DNA of 64,000 bases from Acorus gramineus (taxonomy: Eukaryota; Streptophyta; Magnoliopsida; Acorales; Acoraceae). How positions within the stretch are numbered: position 1 is the stretch's first letter; the number at the start of each line of letters is the position of its first letter. This document shows, in pieces, positions 1 to 12,600 of this stretch. Location: assembly GCA_030737835.1 (NCBI GenBank), contig CM060847.1, positions 16,344,656 to 16,408,655 on the forward strand, in the 5' to 3' direction. The translations under genes and the position numbers were made by a program. The notes below the pieces were generated by a model that had not been told where the DNA came from, did not search any database, and saw only the letters and a program-made list of their open reading frames with translations.

Positions 1-420
1 CTTCCCAACACCTTAGTCCCACATCGGTTAAAACCACTTCATTGTTTCACCTTATATACAGAGTCAAACCATTCCATTGTTGAGACTTATTGGACCAAAC
101 CCCTACACGTGCGCACACGAAGCCCAACCCATCAACCCGTGGGTTTGGATTTCTGGTGAAAAAACTAGTTAACCGGGCGTGCGCACTCGCACGTCGCGCC
201 TGCACATGAGGTGGGTCGGGCTGGGTTGCGGGCCACACTTGGGCGCGCGCAGGGGGGGTGCAAATCCCTCGGGCTTGGCCGTATGGGCCAAGCATTAGGG
301 TGCAAATCTCTCACAACTCTTGAATGGTTTGTTTCACACTTGGGTGCAAATCTCTCACAACAACTCTTGAATGGTTTGTTTCACACTTGGGACGTTTGGT
401 TTGGTGTAAGATTAAGTGGG
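1..420. repeat. dispersed GC-rich repeat, left part
   Basis: Bases about 165-300 match 48,603-48,745 closely, sharing the GC-rich stretch with repeated GCGCGC/CACTTGGGCGCG words and the run GGGGGGGTGCAAATCCC. Bases 1-60 carry the CCCACATCGG-type word that is common at the ends of plant LTR elements. A short phrase (CACAACAACTCTTGAATGG and its neighbour) is duplicated near 310 and 355. This looks like a transposable-element fragment; I could not place its family. Confidence 0.6.
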
Positions 421-999
421 TCAGCTTGGTTTTTCTTTTTATGCTTCGTAGCGACAGAGCACCGTAACTCTAACCCACATGACATGACAAGGCAAACATA
501 CTTTCTTCTTTCTGCGAACAAATCACTGGCTTTGACCATGATTGGGACCTATGACCAAGCACTACCCTAGTGGTAAAAGAGTGAAACAATGACTAAACAA
601 AGGATCAATAAACAAAAAAATAACAAGAAATTGCTGGGCCCAAGTTAAGACCTAAATCCCAAAGAACCCAAGTCGAAGAAAGATATAAACAAAGTTTAGA
701 CAAAGACAAATAAAGACGAAATACAAAGCAGGGCAATAACTGAAACAAAAAGTATGATTCGATTGCAGATGGTTACACCAACGGACATTCTTCCTACCCG
801 TGGATCTTCGGTCTCAGTCCCATACGACGATGGATGCCATGGATCAATTACTCCTTTTTAACATATACCCAGAGAACGTCCTCTCCCGAACACCAATAGA
901 CCTGGATCATCTCCTTAAATACCCGGAGAATCCCTCTCCGTAATCTCAAAATCCACCACCAGGCCAGGTCACCTCAACAAGGAAGCTCTAAGGCTCCTT
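421..999. other. upstream region of the small membrane-protein gene
   Basis: No gene is recognised here. The last 150 bases are pyrimidine/CTC-rich and lead into the ATG at 1,000. A TTAAATACC word near 914 could act as a TATA-like element, but this is weak. The segment has no match in the other copy of the flanking repeat (48,603-49,245), so it belongs with the gene rather than the repeat. Confidence 0.35.
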
Positions 1000-1320
1000 A
1001 TGGGGAACATCATTTCTCCCACTTCCACAACAACTGTGAAAACCATAGCCAATATCAACACCAATGCCCTCACCCTCTTCACTGGAGTGATGGCTATGCT
1101 GCCCATGCGCAATCTAGATTCTCCGACCAAAAAACTTCTTTTCCTGTCCTTCTTGGTGTCCTATCTCCTTATGCACGTCTTTGCTCTTACTATCAAGGTC
1201 ATCTCGGAGGTGGAGCATGCTTTGCCCTCCACATGTTTTATTCTGTTCCTCGTGCTGTCTGAACTCGTGCTCGCCGTCGTCGCGCTAGCAATTCGCATGG
1301 CTCTTTTCATCTTCGAATGA
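1000..1320 (+). CDS. small three-helix membrane protein (window-wide family)
   Basis: An intact 106-residue frame that I cannot assign to a named family. Residues about 23-36 form a short hydrophobic segment ending in a MLPM-type turn, 46-68 a strong membrane helix, and 79-105 a second strong helix that ends in SLFIF/ALFIF just before the stop. The same pattern (LFNGLMGILPMGR, KKLLFLSFFV, LALRMSLFIF) recurs in broken copies at 18,058-18,342 and 62,785-63,530. Related hydrophobic modules occur in the three 166-residue genes at 43,270, 45,996 and 46,788. It sits between two halves of a dispersed repeat. An integral membrane location is inferred only from hydrophobicity; no enzymatic motif is visible. 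It is a single exon with no clear core promoter. Confidence 0.6.
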   Translation: MGNIISPTSTTTVKTIANINTNALTLFTGVMAMLPMRNLDSPTKKLLFLSFLVSYLLMHVFALTIKVISEVEHALPSTCFILFLVLSELVLAVVALAIRMALFIFE

Positions 1321-1462
1321 TTGCACACTTATGGACATACAAAATGTGTGCACACACTATATTATATGCGTCATACTATATATTGGTCATGTTTTTTTTT
1401 TTTCTAAAAAGAAGGTGTGCGTGAGCTTTAGTTATATTAATTAAGACAAAACATGTTCAAAA

Positions 1463-1603
1463 TGTTTGTTATGTTGTATTATTTTTTGCATTGTTTGGGA
1501 ATATATAGTATTGAGCAAGTTCTCTACACGGTTACATTGAAGATCTCTTTTTTGAAGTTTGGTGCCTTCAAGTTTTGATATCTTGATGAGGAGTCTAATT
1601 GTT
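1463..1603. repeat. dispersed repeat, right part
   Basis: About 140 bases match 49,109-49,245 at roughly 95 percent by eye, including the phrase TTTGGGAATATATAGTATTG. Together with bases 165-300 it pairs with the two halves of the repeat at 48,603-49,245. The DNA between the halves differs completely: here it holds the membrane-protein gene. Confidence 0.65.
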
Positions 1604-3540
1604 GTGGATATTCTATGCTTGTTTTATTATGTTTATATCTTGTTTGATTTTTACTGTGATGCTACAATAAAAGTCAAAAATATCTTTTTTAATTACTACA
1701 TCATCATTACTATAAATAATACTAAAAATTAAAAAGTTATTTTAACTATCACATCATTATAATTAAAATCAAATGATTATAAATAAATTAAATTAAATAA
1801 TTAAAATAAAATTAAATTGTTATCAAATTATTATAATTAGAATCATACAATTTACATCTATATCAAATCAGAAGAAAAGCTTGATAGATAAAAAAAAGAA
1901 CAAATCATCTTCACAGAGAGACAAGTTCAGCCCTTGGCGTGGCGACCCCATTTTCTGATTCCTCCTCCCTCCCGCATCGTGTGCGAACCCACCACCGGCG
2001 AAGACGCGAACGGCTGGGATTTGATCTGACCCTTGTCAGCAACGACAGTTCGAATAGGAATATTGGGGTCGGAGAGTTGGACGGACTCGGGAGAGAGACG
2101 GATTCGGAGCTGCACATCAATCCCAGGTTTGGGGACTCGCAAAATCTCGTGTGATTGTTCGATCAAAATTATTCATTTGTGTTTTACGGTTATTTAAAAA
2201 TCAATAGCTTTACCAAGCAAAAAAAAAAAAAAAAAAAATCAATAGCTTTACATGAACAATGTTTTTTTTTTTTTTTTTTTACCAACGGTGTATTATGTTT
2301 AGTGGTTAATGCACGGAGGCTCTGTTTGGATGTGAGATTTTCAAAAGCTGAAAAGCTGTTTTTGAACAAATTTGGATCTTTGATTTCGGCAACAACAATG
2401 TTTGGGTTGTAACGATTACTTCTTATTCTTTTCTGTAATTTTATACATAACATCAAATTAGATCAGGTGAATCTATATCCTTTAGCGTGATTGGTGGCAA
2501 TTTGGGTATCCCATCAGGAGGAGAATGCGAAGATATAATAGAGTGACCCTTTTCAAGAAAAGGTTTCACCAAATCAAACAATTAAGTAGACAATCATAGT
2601 TGACAAAGACCGTACCAGAGATCAGAGATTGTATTGGATGTCTCTCCTTGCTAGGATGGCCTAATTGAAAAAAATTGATACCTTTTTGTGAATACAAGTT
2701 TGTGAAGTGGTAGAATTAGAGTTTGTTTATGAAAGTTCAATAGAAGAGGTTTTTGTTTTGGGTAGAGATTATATTTTGTAGGGGCTTAATTTGGATCACT
2801 CCATGACTATGGTGCTTCTCAAAGAAGTCTGAAGATATTCTTCATGTTCCTATATTAACTGCCAACAGAAGCAACCACAGAAAAATAAAATAAAATATAC
2901 ATGTTTGAAGAAACTCTATTCCAGTAACCTCTCTGCAAGTCATAAAAATAAAGTCATAACATAAATGAATTCAGCCAATGTGCGCAATAAAAGCTAAATT
3001 TTTGCAGGATAATAAAATAAGTATTTCATTGTAGATGAATAACTTCAGGAAGCTGCATATTAATGATCCTATCCCATCTGCTAGCAAGAGATATGTACAG
3101 TGTAGGGGCAAAAGGATCACTTAGGCTGCATATTAAGGTTCATCTGACTTGTTTCATTTATCAGAATAAGTGGTAACATGAGCCTATCTTTGAGCAATTA
3201 AGAAACCACATCTGCTACAAGTTCAGTTGCACTGTTAATGACAGAGCATTATAATTGTTGAAAAGCACTTTAAGAAAAAACATGCAAGACCTGAATGTTC
3301 AAAAAGAAACTCAGGTTTCAAGTTGATGAAAGCCAGACAACATTTGAACAGAGAATTATTGTATTCCATCGACAACATTAAGCTGAATAGCAGCAAGAGA
3401 AATTTCATGAAAATCAATGTGTGGTTAGATTTATGGGGATTAGGAAGAACAAGTACATCAGAACTTTCATTTTTGAGGTCAGTTATGAAACAAAAAATAT
3501 GATCAGTACATAGCTTTACAATGGATCCTCATAGTCATCT
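1604..3540. other. intergenic, AT-rich, one GC-richer repeat scrap
   Basis: Bases 1,604-1,900 are AT-rich with nothing recognisable. Bases about 1,980-2,035 are a diverged copy of the repeat seen at 26,690-26,740 and 48,178-48,230 (shared words CCCACCAC, CGAACGGCT, GGATTTGATCT). Poly(A) and poly(T) runs lie at 2,220-2,238 and 2,262-2,280. The rest, up to the end of the WD40 gene, shows no gene; bases after about 3,400 are probably its 3' untranslated and downstream sequence. Confidence 0.4.
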
Positions 3541-3571
3541 CGTTCTCCTAGGCTATTTCCATTGCTATGGC

Positions 3572-6500
3572 CTATGTACCACTGCTGATTGACATTAGAT
3601 ATTTAGATGTACCCCATATGCGGATCGTTCCGTCCTCACTAGCTGATGCCAACATGTGAGGATTTGCTGGATTCCAACTGACACTGACAACCATTCCCGA
3701 GTGCCCAGACAATATCTGTGTCGGCTCCCCTGATCCTTTGTGCCATATATAGACCTTCAAATTATAGAGTAATGGTTCTAGAAATGACACTGGGAATCAA
3801 AAAGATATCACTAGGGGTGTAAAGGGTGAACAAGTCAATTATAGAATATAATCAATATAGTATACGATATTACATGGAAATGCGATCAACCACCCAAAGT
3901 AACAATGGTTGCAAATACCTGTTCAGGCAGAGGCGAGGCCTCAATTCCAGATTATCATCTGTAGTCCACCAATTGAATAAAGACTAACCCAGTCATGTCA
4001 AATTCTACATTATTAGAGTTTATCTAAAAAATGGGCATCAGCCTTTCTGCTTGTCCTATAAGGTGCAGCATAAGACTATATATATATATATATATACCAT
4101 TAAACAAAAAAGATTTATAGCTGCAGAAAAATCTGGAGAGGAATAGATATGAACATATTGAAAGCTTCAGAAAACATGGGCTTTATATAGACTGGCTTTA
4201 CAGGTAAAAAGAGGCCTCTGAACTCTTGTTCTGGCTTTACAATTTAGAAAATGAGGACTCCCATCAATTAATGTTTTAGGAAGAACCAATGGACTCTTGA
4301 GCAAAAACACCATTTTTTTTATACCAATGATCTCCAGCGATTAATTGTCAAAAAACAAGAGATAACAAAATGGGAATCAGTAGAAATGTTTTATACCTGT
4401 GAATCCTCGCTTCCACTGGCAATGAAAGCTTGCTCAAGACATCCCATGCGAGACCTTATGACATAACGTTTGCATTTGCGACCCTTATATGTACACATGA
4501 ACTTTGGATTACTTTTTATGCTCCACAAATGAATTTTTTGATTTCGAAGATCTGCTAGCAAGAAATCACCATCCCTTGACAAAGACAATGAATGGATAGT
4601 ACTCGCTTCTTCAATTAGCCTACTGTCACTTCCCATTGTCTCGAGCAACTGAATGACTTTTTCCTTACACATGCGCACCACCCATTTGAAATCGGTGGTG
4701 ACAGTGGCATCCCGTTTCAAACGCAATTTAGCAATCCCTGAATCCCTTGGATTTATGAAAATGTCTTTCTGCCAACAAACAATGCATTTCCCATCGAGAA
4801 CATGAGATATCATGTCATTGGATGACACGCATTCTTGAACGCATTCTCCAGTACTCACATCCCATTGTTGGACATCCTTCCATGTCCCACATGTGAAGAG
4901 CTGACTGTCATCAGGGCTCCAAGCAACTGTCTCAATGGGTTCCCGAAGACCAGTTAGTCTGTGTTTTACTGACAGTTTTCCGATCTCTGGAACTTAAAAA
5001 AAATACAAACAATCATTTTTAACCCAAGGGATAGAAAGTAAATATCAATACATGAATAACTACAATGCCCCAATTGTAAAAAATGAGAATTCAGGAGGAA
5101 AACATTCCTATTGTGGAGACATAATAGTTAACCTGCATCCATTGCAGCAGTTGTGAAAAATGAGAATTCATAAGACCCACTGCCCAACTTCTCAAATGTT
5201 CCTGCTCAATTTCTCTAAGAAACATAGCAAAAGGTATGGGAAATTTATCCCCACTTCAAGTTATTATTACATATCTCATGAATTCTTTTACATAATTTGT
5301 TTTTCAAGGGCTCAGCATTAATTACTAACATAATCACTTATTGTTCATCACATGGATGTGGGTGTAAAAGAGTTGCCATCTTGTTTCAGAAACCAATATA
5401 TTTTTGTCACACACACATGTTAGCAGAAGCACTTTGTTAGAACCTTCATATATGCATATGTTAGCACGGTATAGAAGGTAGCCAATTCAAATTACATTAT
5501 ACAATTAAGAACAAGAACTGAACACAAATTACTATATGCTTCCGGTTGCCAATTCAAGGTTTAAAATATCTGTACTTCATCCTTTTCCATTTTCCGGCTT
5601 CCAGATCATACAAGATTTATAAAGTAATACCACAAGGAGAATAAAATGACTCGGTGGAAAATAAGAGAAGTTTAAAACAGCACCACAGACTTAGCTACCT
5701 CTTGACAGGGTGATAAATGAGACAGGAACTAAAACTCAGTGCATTTCAAGTCTGTCAAACAACAAAATGTTAAGTTCAAAGGATTTCTGAATCTTCTGTA
5801 TAAAAAAGTTTACCTCCCATATAATTGCAGTTTTAGCACTTGATGAGGAAACCATCAATTTTCCGTTATTAGAGAAACTCACGACATAAGCTCCTGCACT
5901 GTGATCCAGCAGTGTCTGGGCAATTAAATAAACAACTTTAGGGGACAATCTAGCCTTCAATTGAATTTGTGCAGATGAATCCTTATGTGATCTTATTTAT
6001 ATACAATCAAAACACAGACAAGATGGTCTAAATAGATCTTGTTCCGAAATATCTTATGTGATTGAAAAAAAAAAAAGATACGCATAATTTGATTGTTGTC
6101 ATTAACCATAGCACAAAGCAAGAGAAAAGTAGAAGTTTCTGTGAGAATGGAACAAAAACAACAAGCATAACAGCCAAGAAATAAACATTTAGACCTGAAA
6201 TGACTAAATAAGACAAAAATCAATGTGCATACCTTCAGTAGATATTGTTGTTTGAACATGTAGTGATTCTTGGATGAAAATTTAGTCCGAGGAAGTATTC
6301 ACATAAAATAATTTCAACAATGCTTCACCTTTCCTTCGTTTTACAAGCCTTGCTGGCCTTGCTAAAAGCCTAAAACTTAACTCAAAGAAGTGTTATGGAT
6401 CCTCACTGGCCACAGCAGATCATTTCTGCAGGTTTCTTACTTATATACATGGATTGGAATCCTAATGAATTGATACTAAGCATCCATGATTCATATAATT

Positions 6501-7503
6501 TTCAATATCCAAGAATCAGAATTTGAACACTAAATAATCTCATAAAAAATAGGTATGCTATTAGACAATAGGTTTGGTCCCGTATGTCACATCCATATGC
6601 CATTCAACAAATAATCTCTGTAAAAAATGAGTGCATTCCAATTCTAAATCTATGTTGTTTCTTTGCCATTTTAACTTCACATGTTATTTCCCTAGCATTT
6701 ACACATTACTCTGAACCTGTTTTCAGATCAACTTAGTTTATATTTGCATTACCTTTAGAAATCAAACAACCTCTAAGGTCAATCAACTCAAAAAAAGGAA
6801 CATAAATATTGATAATAAGGGAGGTTGCCTGCATCATATATAGAGCCTGACCTGTATTGTATAAGAAGGAATCCAGTCTTCCTTTCTGCACTGATGATCC
6901 CAATATAAAGACACGGAGCTGTCCAGGGAGTTGTGGAAAACACAATCCTTACACTGTGTGAGTAGAGCTTGTTCAACCAAATGCTCTAGCCTTCTTTCGA
7001 AAATCATGATTTCAGGAGGAAATAACTTCTGTAACTCCTTCAGTAATGCGCCTGCCAATTCCTCATCAGAATATCTAATCCTCTTGTGCTGTTGAGAACA
7101 AATGAGGCAACGTGAAAGTTGATGCACCTTCTTCTCATCAGTGCAATTTGGAGTAATTTTTTTGTCTCAGTGTGTACAAAGCATCCATTTCCTTGTTCTT
7201 GCCAAGAAGCTCAAAAAACTTCTGCTCCCATATCAGGAATGATGCATGCTTCAAAATGTTTTCATCCTCTAAACCGAGTTTGTGCAACGTAGCCACACTT
7301 TCGTTCCATTTTCCTTTACGTATTTGGTCTATAAATGCATTCGCCTCAGATGAGCGCAATGTTACTTCCCACTCTTGTTCAAGTAGAGCTGCACTCTTAT
7401 CATAACCAAGAGAATAAAGGGCATCTGTTATGATCCTTATAAATTCAACTTTCTTGATTATTCCTTTAGAACCAATTAACTCCTCTGATATTTGTTCCAG
7501 CAT
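3572..7503 (-). CDS. WDR26: WDR26/WDS-type LisH-CTLH-WD40 protein, one-base frameshift
   Basis: Four coding exons on the minus strand: 7,503-6,852, 5,915-5,814, 4,984-4,397 and 3,754-3,572, all with GT donors and AG acceptors and phase-0 joins; about 507 residues. Exon 1 encodes a LisH motif (around [20 protein letters not shown]) and a CTLH region ([14 protein letters not shown]). The later exons encode WD40 blades, including [29 protein letters not shown] and a last blade ending TIRIWG. This layout is typical of plant WDR26/WDS homologues, which act as a scaffold or substrate receptor of the GID/CTLH ubiquitin ligase (family knowledge). One extra base in a seven-T run at 7,157-7,163 shifts exon 1 out of frame. 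Dropping one base restores the CTLH-to-WD reading and the phase-0 junction, so this is either a base-calling error or a recent lesion. The start is the first ATG of the exon, 30 bases inside it. Confidence 0.85.
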
Positions 7504-8367
7504 CGTATCTTCCAGACTGCCAAGGACATTTCAAGCAACAGACCACAAATGAAAAACCACACAAATAAAGCATTTCCAGTAACCAACAAGAACAGTGAAG
7601 TCAACAACAAAAAAAAAAGGCACAAGACTCTAGACCTCCAGGAACGCCCAACAATGAAGATTTTACACAAATACAAAAATTAGATGCTAAAAAAATCATC
7701 TAAAGGAGTAAGTGATCCAAAACAAAAAAAATTATAAAATATAAAAATTCAAGAAACGGAGCATACATGAAAATCCCCACAAACATATCATCGCTATCTA
7801 CCCAAAACTAACACTAAAATTATGAAAAACAATGATACACATCCTACACCCCCAAAGACACCCAACAAGGGAGATTCCACAAAAATACCAAAAGAAGGAA
7901 ATTTTACAAAATTCATCTAATTAACAGAGAATGTAATCCGTAATATCAGTTCAAGAAACAATACTGACATGAAAGTTCCATAAACAGATCATACAGTGCA
8001 CAACAGGAACAATAAAATTAGAGAAAAAACGATAGATATTCCAAGAAAACAAATAAAAATTCGATATATTACAAAGTTCATCCAAGAAAGTGATCCATAA
8101 ATTTTTTTTTCAAGAAACGGAGACATACATGAAAACCCCCCAAATAAATCATCACAAGAACCAACAAGAACAGAAAAATCAGAGATGATTAAACGGAGTA
8201 CTCCCTCCGAGAACCCAAAATCTTCCCCAAACAAGTACCCAGTTGTCTAAAGAACCAAATTGACACTGCAAGATCTGGCATTGATCAAAATCCTTCATAC
8301 CCAATTGAAGAATCAGTTCAAACAATGCAGAATTGGGAGATAAACAAAGAAAGAAAGAAACCAATAC

Positions 8368-8480
8368 CCAGATTAAGGATCGTGTTCTTGCACTGTATTT
8401 GTTTGCAGGCTTGAAGAGAGGAAGAGACAGAGGGGTTTTAAAATGAGTGTGCTGATGCGCGCGGAAATGCATCCGGGTCT
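8368..8480 (-). other. probable 5'UTR exon of the WDR26-type gene
   Basis: The minus strand carries a pyrimidine-rich leader (CTCTGTCTCTTCCTCTCTTC) ending at a good donor, CTG|GGTATTGG, near 8,367. No long frame starts here. The next acceptor lies just above the ATG at 7,503, which implies a leader intron of about 850 bases (7,520-8,367) that holds no other gene. The transcription start is not visible, so the outer edge is approximate. Confidence 0.4.
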
Positions 8481-8519
8481 TTAAAAAGAGTTGGGCGACT
8501 ATAAACTTCCTTTAGGAGG

Positions 8520-9640
8520 GCATATTTGAAAATCAGTATTTTCAAAAGAGACCCTATTTTGATAAAGAACTATGCAGAGATCCTTTTCTGAATATAAGTT
8601 TACGTCTCTGAAAATGAAAGTTCACTATATGGGGAGATATTAAGGATGATATTAGTTCCCATGTAGATTTTAATTGGGATTGGAAGATAAAATTGGAAAC
8701 AGACCATGGGAGTCGGGACCATTTTATAGATATAAATTTTATAGGGGCTGAATTGCCATTAGTCCAAGGGGAAATTTTATAGATATAAATTTTATACATT
8801 CATGACTATTTTAATATAAACAAGGAGAAAATGATTTTGTGTTTGATTATATTTTAAATTTTTTTCATTGGAAGACGTAATAATAAAGTTTTTATTGTTT
8901 GTATAAAATGTGAATAAAAAGTGGATAAAGATTTATAAATGATAAAAAAATGATGACAATTGATTTTATAAAAAGTGATGATAGTTGAGTCCACGTATTC
9001 TTTTAATTTGAATAATCTGAAATAACTTAATTCTAATGGGTGGATGGAATACATATACAGCTTTATACTAGTTAATTCTGACATACATATTCTCATTTAT
9101 TCTAGTTATCCAAACATTCATAATGAGGTTATTTCAACTAATTCCAATTTATTCTGAGTTTATTTTCGAATCAAACATGGGTTTAAAGGTAAAATGTTTA
9201 CATATTAATCTCCTATCGGAGTCAAAATTATTAACTTCTAAAATAATAACCAATGAACACTTGAATCTGCATGAGTGGAGATCAAATCAATTCATTCTCA
9301 AGAACACTGGAAGAGAGTTTCTTCATGAATAATACTAATAATGAGTTACATGAAGGCTCATTAGCAGCTCTGATGAACAAGAAAAAAACACCTGATTCAA
9401 ATAACCCTGTACAGTTGAGTTACAGTGATTTAATTACAATTACAGAACAGAAGATGGTGTCCATTTTACATGATGTATCTCAAAAGATTAAGTACACATG
9501 TACACTGAAGAGTATAATCAAAGATGAATGGCTAAAATATATGCATGTGCCCCAAAAGCATCTATCTATTTTTTTGGACAATAAAGATCCATGGCACAAT
9601 GTATATGGACATTGTGCAACTAATGGCAGGAATTCAATCT
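8520..9640. other. intergenic with one MITE-like insertion
   Basis: This lies between the WDR26-type promoter and the 3' end of the BTB gene. Bases about 8,865-9,125 resemble a MITE listed separately. Bases 9,130-9,640 are probably 3' untranslated or downstream sequence of the BTB gene. A plus-strand frame across 9,271-9,807 runs antisense to the last BTB exon and is not considered a gene. Confidence 0.4.
8865..9125. mobile_element. MITE-like element
   Basis: It shares order and wording with 52,165-52,625: CATTGGAAGACGTAATAATAAAG near the left, the middle TGTGAATAAAAAGTG and TGATGATAG segments, and TTATCCAAACATTC near the right end. The left end is not clear. It is non-autonomous with no coding capacity. 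Confidence 0.45.
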
Positions 9641-9649
9641 TCTATCTTC

Positions 9650-12600
9650 TCAATTGGAAGCTCCTTGAGAGCAAAGCATGTAACCAGTTCGTAATATATC
9701 GATTAAAACAGCATCAAGCTGTTCAAGGTCTCCTGCATCACGCATCTGTGGGTAGAGAGGGACAAGATGAGTTGCAGCAGCTTGAACTACATCCCACTGG
9801 GAGATAGTTGCAGCGAATTTCATGAGATTCAAAGACAGGTTTGGTTTGGAATTTAAGCATGAAAGGATGACATCCATGCTCACTTGCCGAACCTCATCAA
9901 TGAACCAAAGTTCAGCGATCCATGAAAGTTCTACATACGTCTGTAAGTCATGTTGTTGTTGATCTGTGTTCATATTTTTCCATTGACAGCGAGGTTCAAG
10001 TCTTGGAAGTGTTCCGGAATAAAACCATCTGACTAGTTTGACAAGTGCTTCCCAGCAAATCGACACCTTTATAATTCGTGAAGAACTGCAAGATCACTAA
10101 GGTGGATGAATAAAAATATTGAAGGCACAGAAGATAGAATGAAGAAAATGAATTAGGTGATCATTTGATTTACTAAGGAAATATAGAAAGCCAAGACAAA
10201 TGAATAGATATAAAGAGGCTAAGAACAATCACTACCACCCTCACAACCCCACAACGCCCACCTGCATAATGTGCTCGTTTTTAATGTCCTATTAGCCAAA
10301 TGTCTTTAGGAATGGTTTCTGATGCACAATTCGAGTACTAACAGGTGGAATAGATTTGATCAATGTCAAGATCTAATGTGTTTGCCAATGTATGTTAGTC
10401 CTTTCCAGGGGTTTAAGGCCAAAGATAAAGCTAGAAGTACCAAAAGAAAAATAACAGTACAAAATAACATCTCAAAAATGTAGGAGTAAAGTATGATATC
10501 AAAAGATGACTTTTTGTACTCTGAGCATTAGACATTGGCACACTTCCTTGAGATAGCTTCCTATGTTCTATACCGTGTTGTCATGCCTAATGCTTTTTTT
10601 TCACAGAATTCTTTTTTGTTATTAAAAGTGTTGTCTTAGAACCAAGGCACTCGATCAACCTCTTGTTTTCCATATGACAGTAGATAAATGAAGAGTGTTC
10701 AACTCAAACAATCAATAAATTTGATCGTTTATGTCATCATATGATAATCATCCATCATCCATATAAAAGAAAGGGCATGGAGTAGATGTGGAACCTGTCT
10801 TGCATTCCTGACTGAAATAATGCCCGAAAATAATCACAGTTTGCCCATAATATGATCCTGTGTGCGTGCACGTGGAAGGTTGATAGTGAGCAATTGCTAC
10901 AATTCTGGTACCCCCCTCTGGTTGCATTAGCTTCCAAGATAATGTCTCTGAAATCAACAATGAAACATGCACATTAGGGGCAAGCATGGTGTTAGGACTT
11001 GGTGTTGTAAAACATACATATTGTTCCATATAAACGGTCGACTCTTACGAAAAAGGAAGGCCAGCAGGTTCTAGAGCAGCAGTGAAGTCAATAGTGGGAA
11101 TGCCACTACTTAATATTGGATGTTTTCGGTGAAGCATATGTGACAGCAATTTCAAGCCACAATGCTTGGAAAGAATTTTCAGGGGACTTAGCAGGTCCTC
11201 ATCCACTTGGAAGCACCCCGTATAGACATATTCCAACAATTTTCTTAGGGCAGTATTGTCAATGCGATCAGACAAACGAACTCTGTGTCTGGGCATTTCA
11301 TATTTTTGCACAAGATTCTGATCTACAGTGGACGGATTTCCTTTACAACACAACAGACCAGGAGGTAGCAAGGAGGGGCATCTTGACATAAGAATTATGC
11401 TGTGTACATCTATTGATTGCCCATCTGAAAGCAGAAGTTGAACGTCGGCTAGCTCATATTCAGAGATTGCTTTCTCCATTCTTTTGCCTAGCTTAGTTGG
11501 GTAACCATAAAATCCAAAGAAGTTTAAGTTGTAAGCAGAATACAACCTGAGGCGTGGACTGAAAGAATCACTGTTTAACTCCTGGAGATTGTTGATCATA
11601 TCTTGAACTTCAGATCTGTTTGAGCCTATGATTTCCTTTGGGGCTAAGTCAGATAGCGAGATCAAACAAAAAAGTGCTTGAAGACTGTAATACAAAACAA
11701 TATCTCCACCTTCTAAATCTTCCGTGTATACACTACAACACATTCTTTTTTCATATCTATGTTGCGAGTGACAGGTCACGATCAACCTACTAATACATGT
11801 GTCATTGCATAGGCACCTTTTAATAATAGCTGATAGAACCTGTACACCATCTTTCTCAACGACGAATTTTTTATACTGCGGCAAGGATGAATACCACACT
11901 ATGTATATTGACTTCATGACTGTCTTGAGGTTGTCAAGAGCACCACAAGCATTCCCAAGGAAAGTTGATTTTAGAACATCCAAAAGGTTTTCCAAAGGCC
12001 TATATCCAAGTGGCCTTAAAGCTTCGGAAAGATGATGTCTTGCTTTCAATGAAATATACTTGGATGGAGAAGTCATCATCAACAAAACTGCTCTGGCTAG
12101 AGGCTCAAGCTGGGATGTATGGGAGGAACTGAGAGAAGAATAGCATCCTTCACACATTGATTCCACAGCAACAAAACTATAGAAGGAAATAAAACAAAAC
12201 AAAATATCAATGAATTTTTTAGAACTTGGATATGCTCCCATGGAAAATGATAGCCTAATTGTTTTAAATGCATAATTCATCTTTAGACCAAATTATTTGA
12301 AGAAAATGGCGATAATGGCCATAAGAGGGGGAAAGATTCATACCAAGCACAAGAAATAAGAATATCAAGGCAATTCTCTTCTCCATCCACTATGGGGTGG
12401 AAGGTTTCATCACAGTGTGTTGCAAGCCATCCAAGAATGTCCCATATGTAAGGTCTAATAATTGAAACATCATCATATATGACATCCATTAACTCTTTTG
12501 GCGGGAGTGGAACTGCATGTCGAGATATTTTACTACGATTGCCCACTAGAAGATCAAGAAGAATTCTGTCAATGCTTGATTTCCAAAAATACGAATGATG

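Noticed and set aside
1911..2166. Overlapping frames on both strands in a GC-richer stretch
   Set aside because: The stretch is a diverged copy of a dispersed repeat also seen near 26,700 and 48,200; no domain is recognised.
9271..9807. 178-residue plus-strand frame
   Set aside because: It runs antisense across the last BTB exon and its downstream region and has no recognisable domain; it is best explained as a shadow of the real gene.
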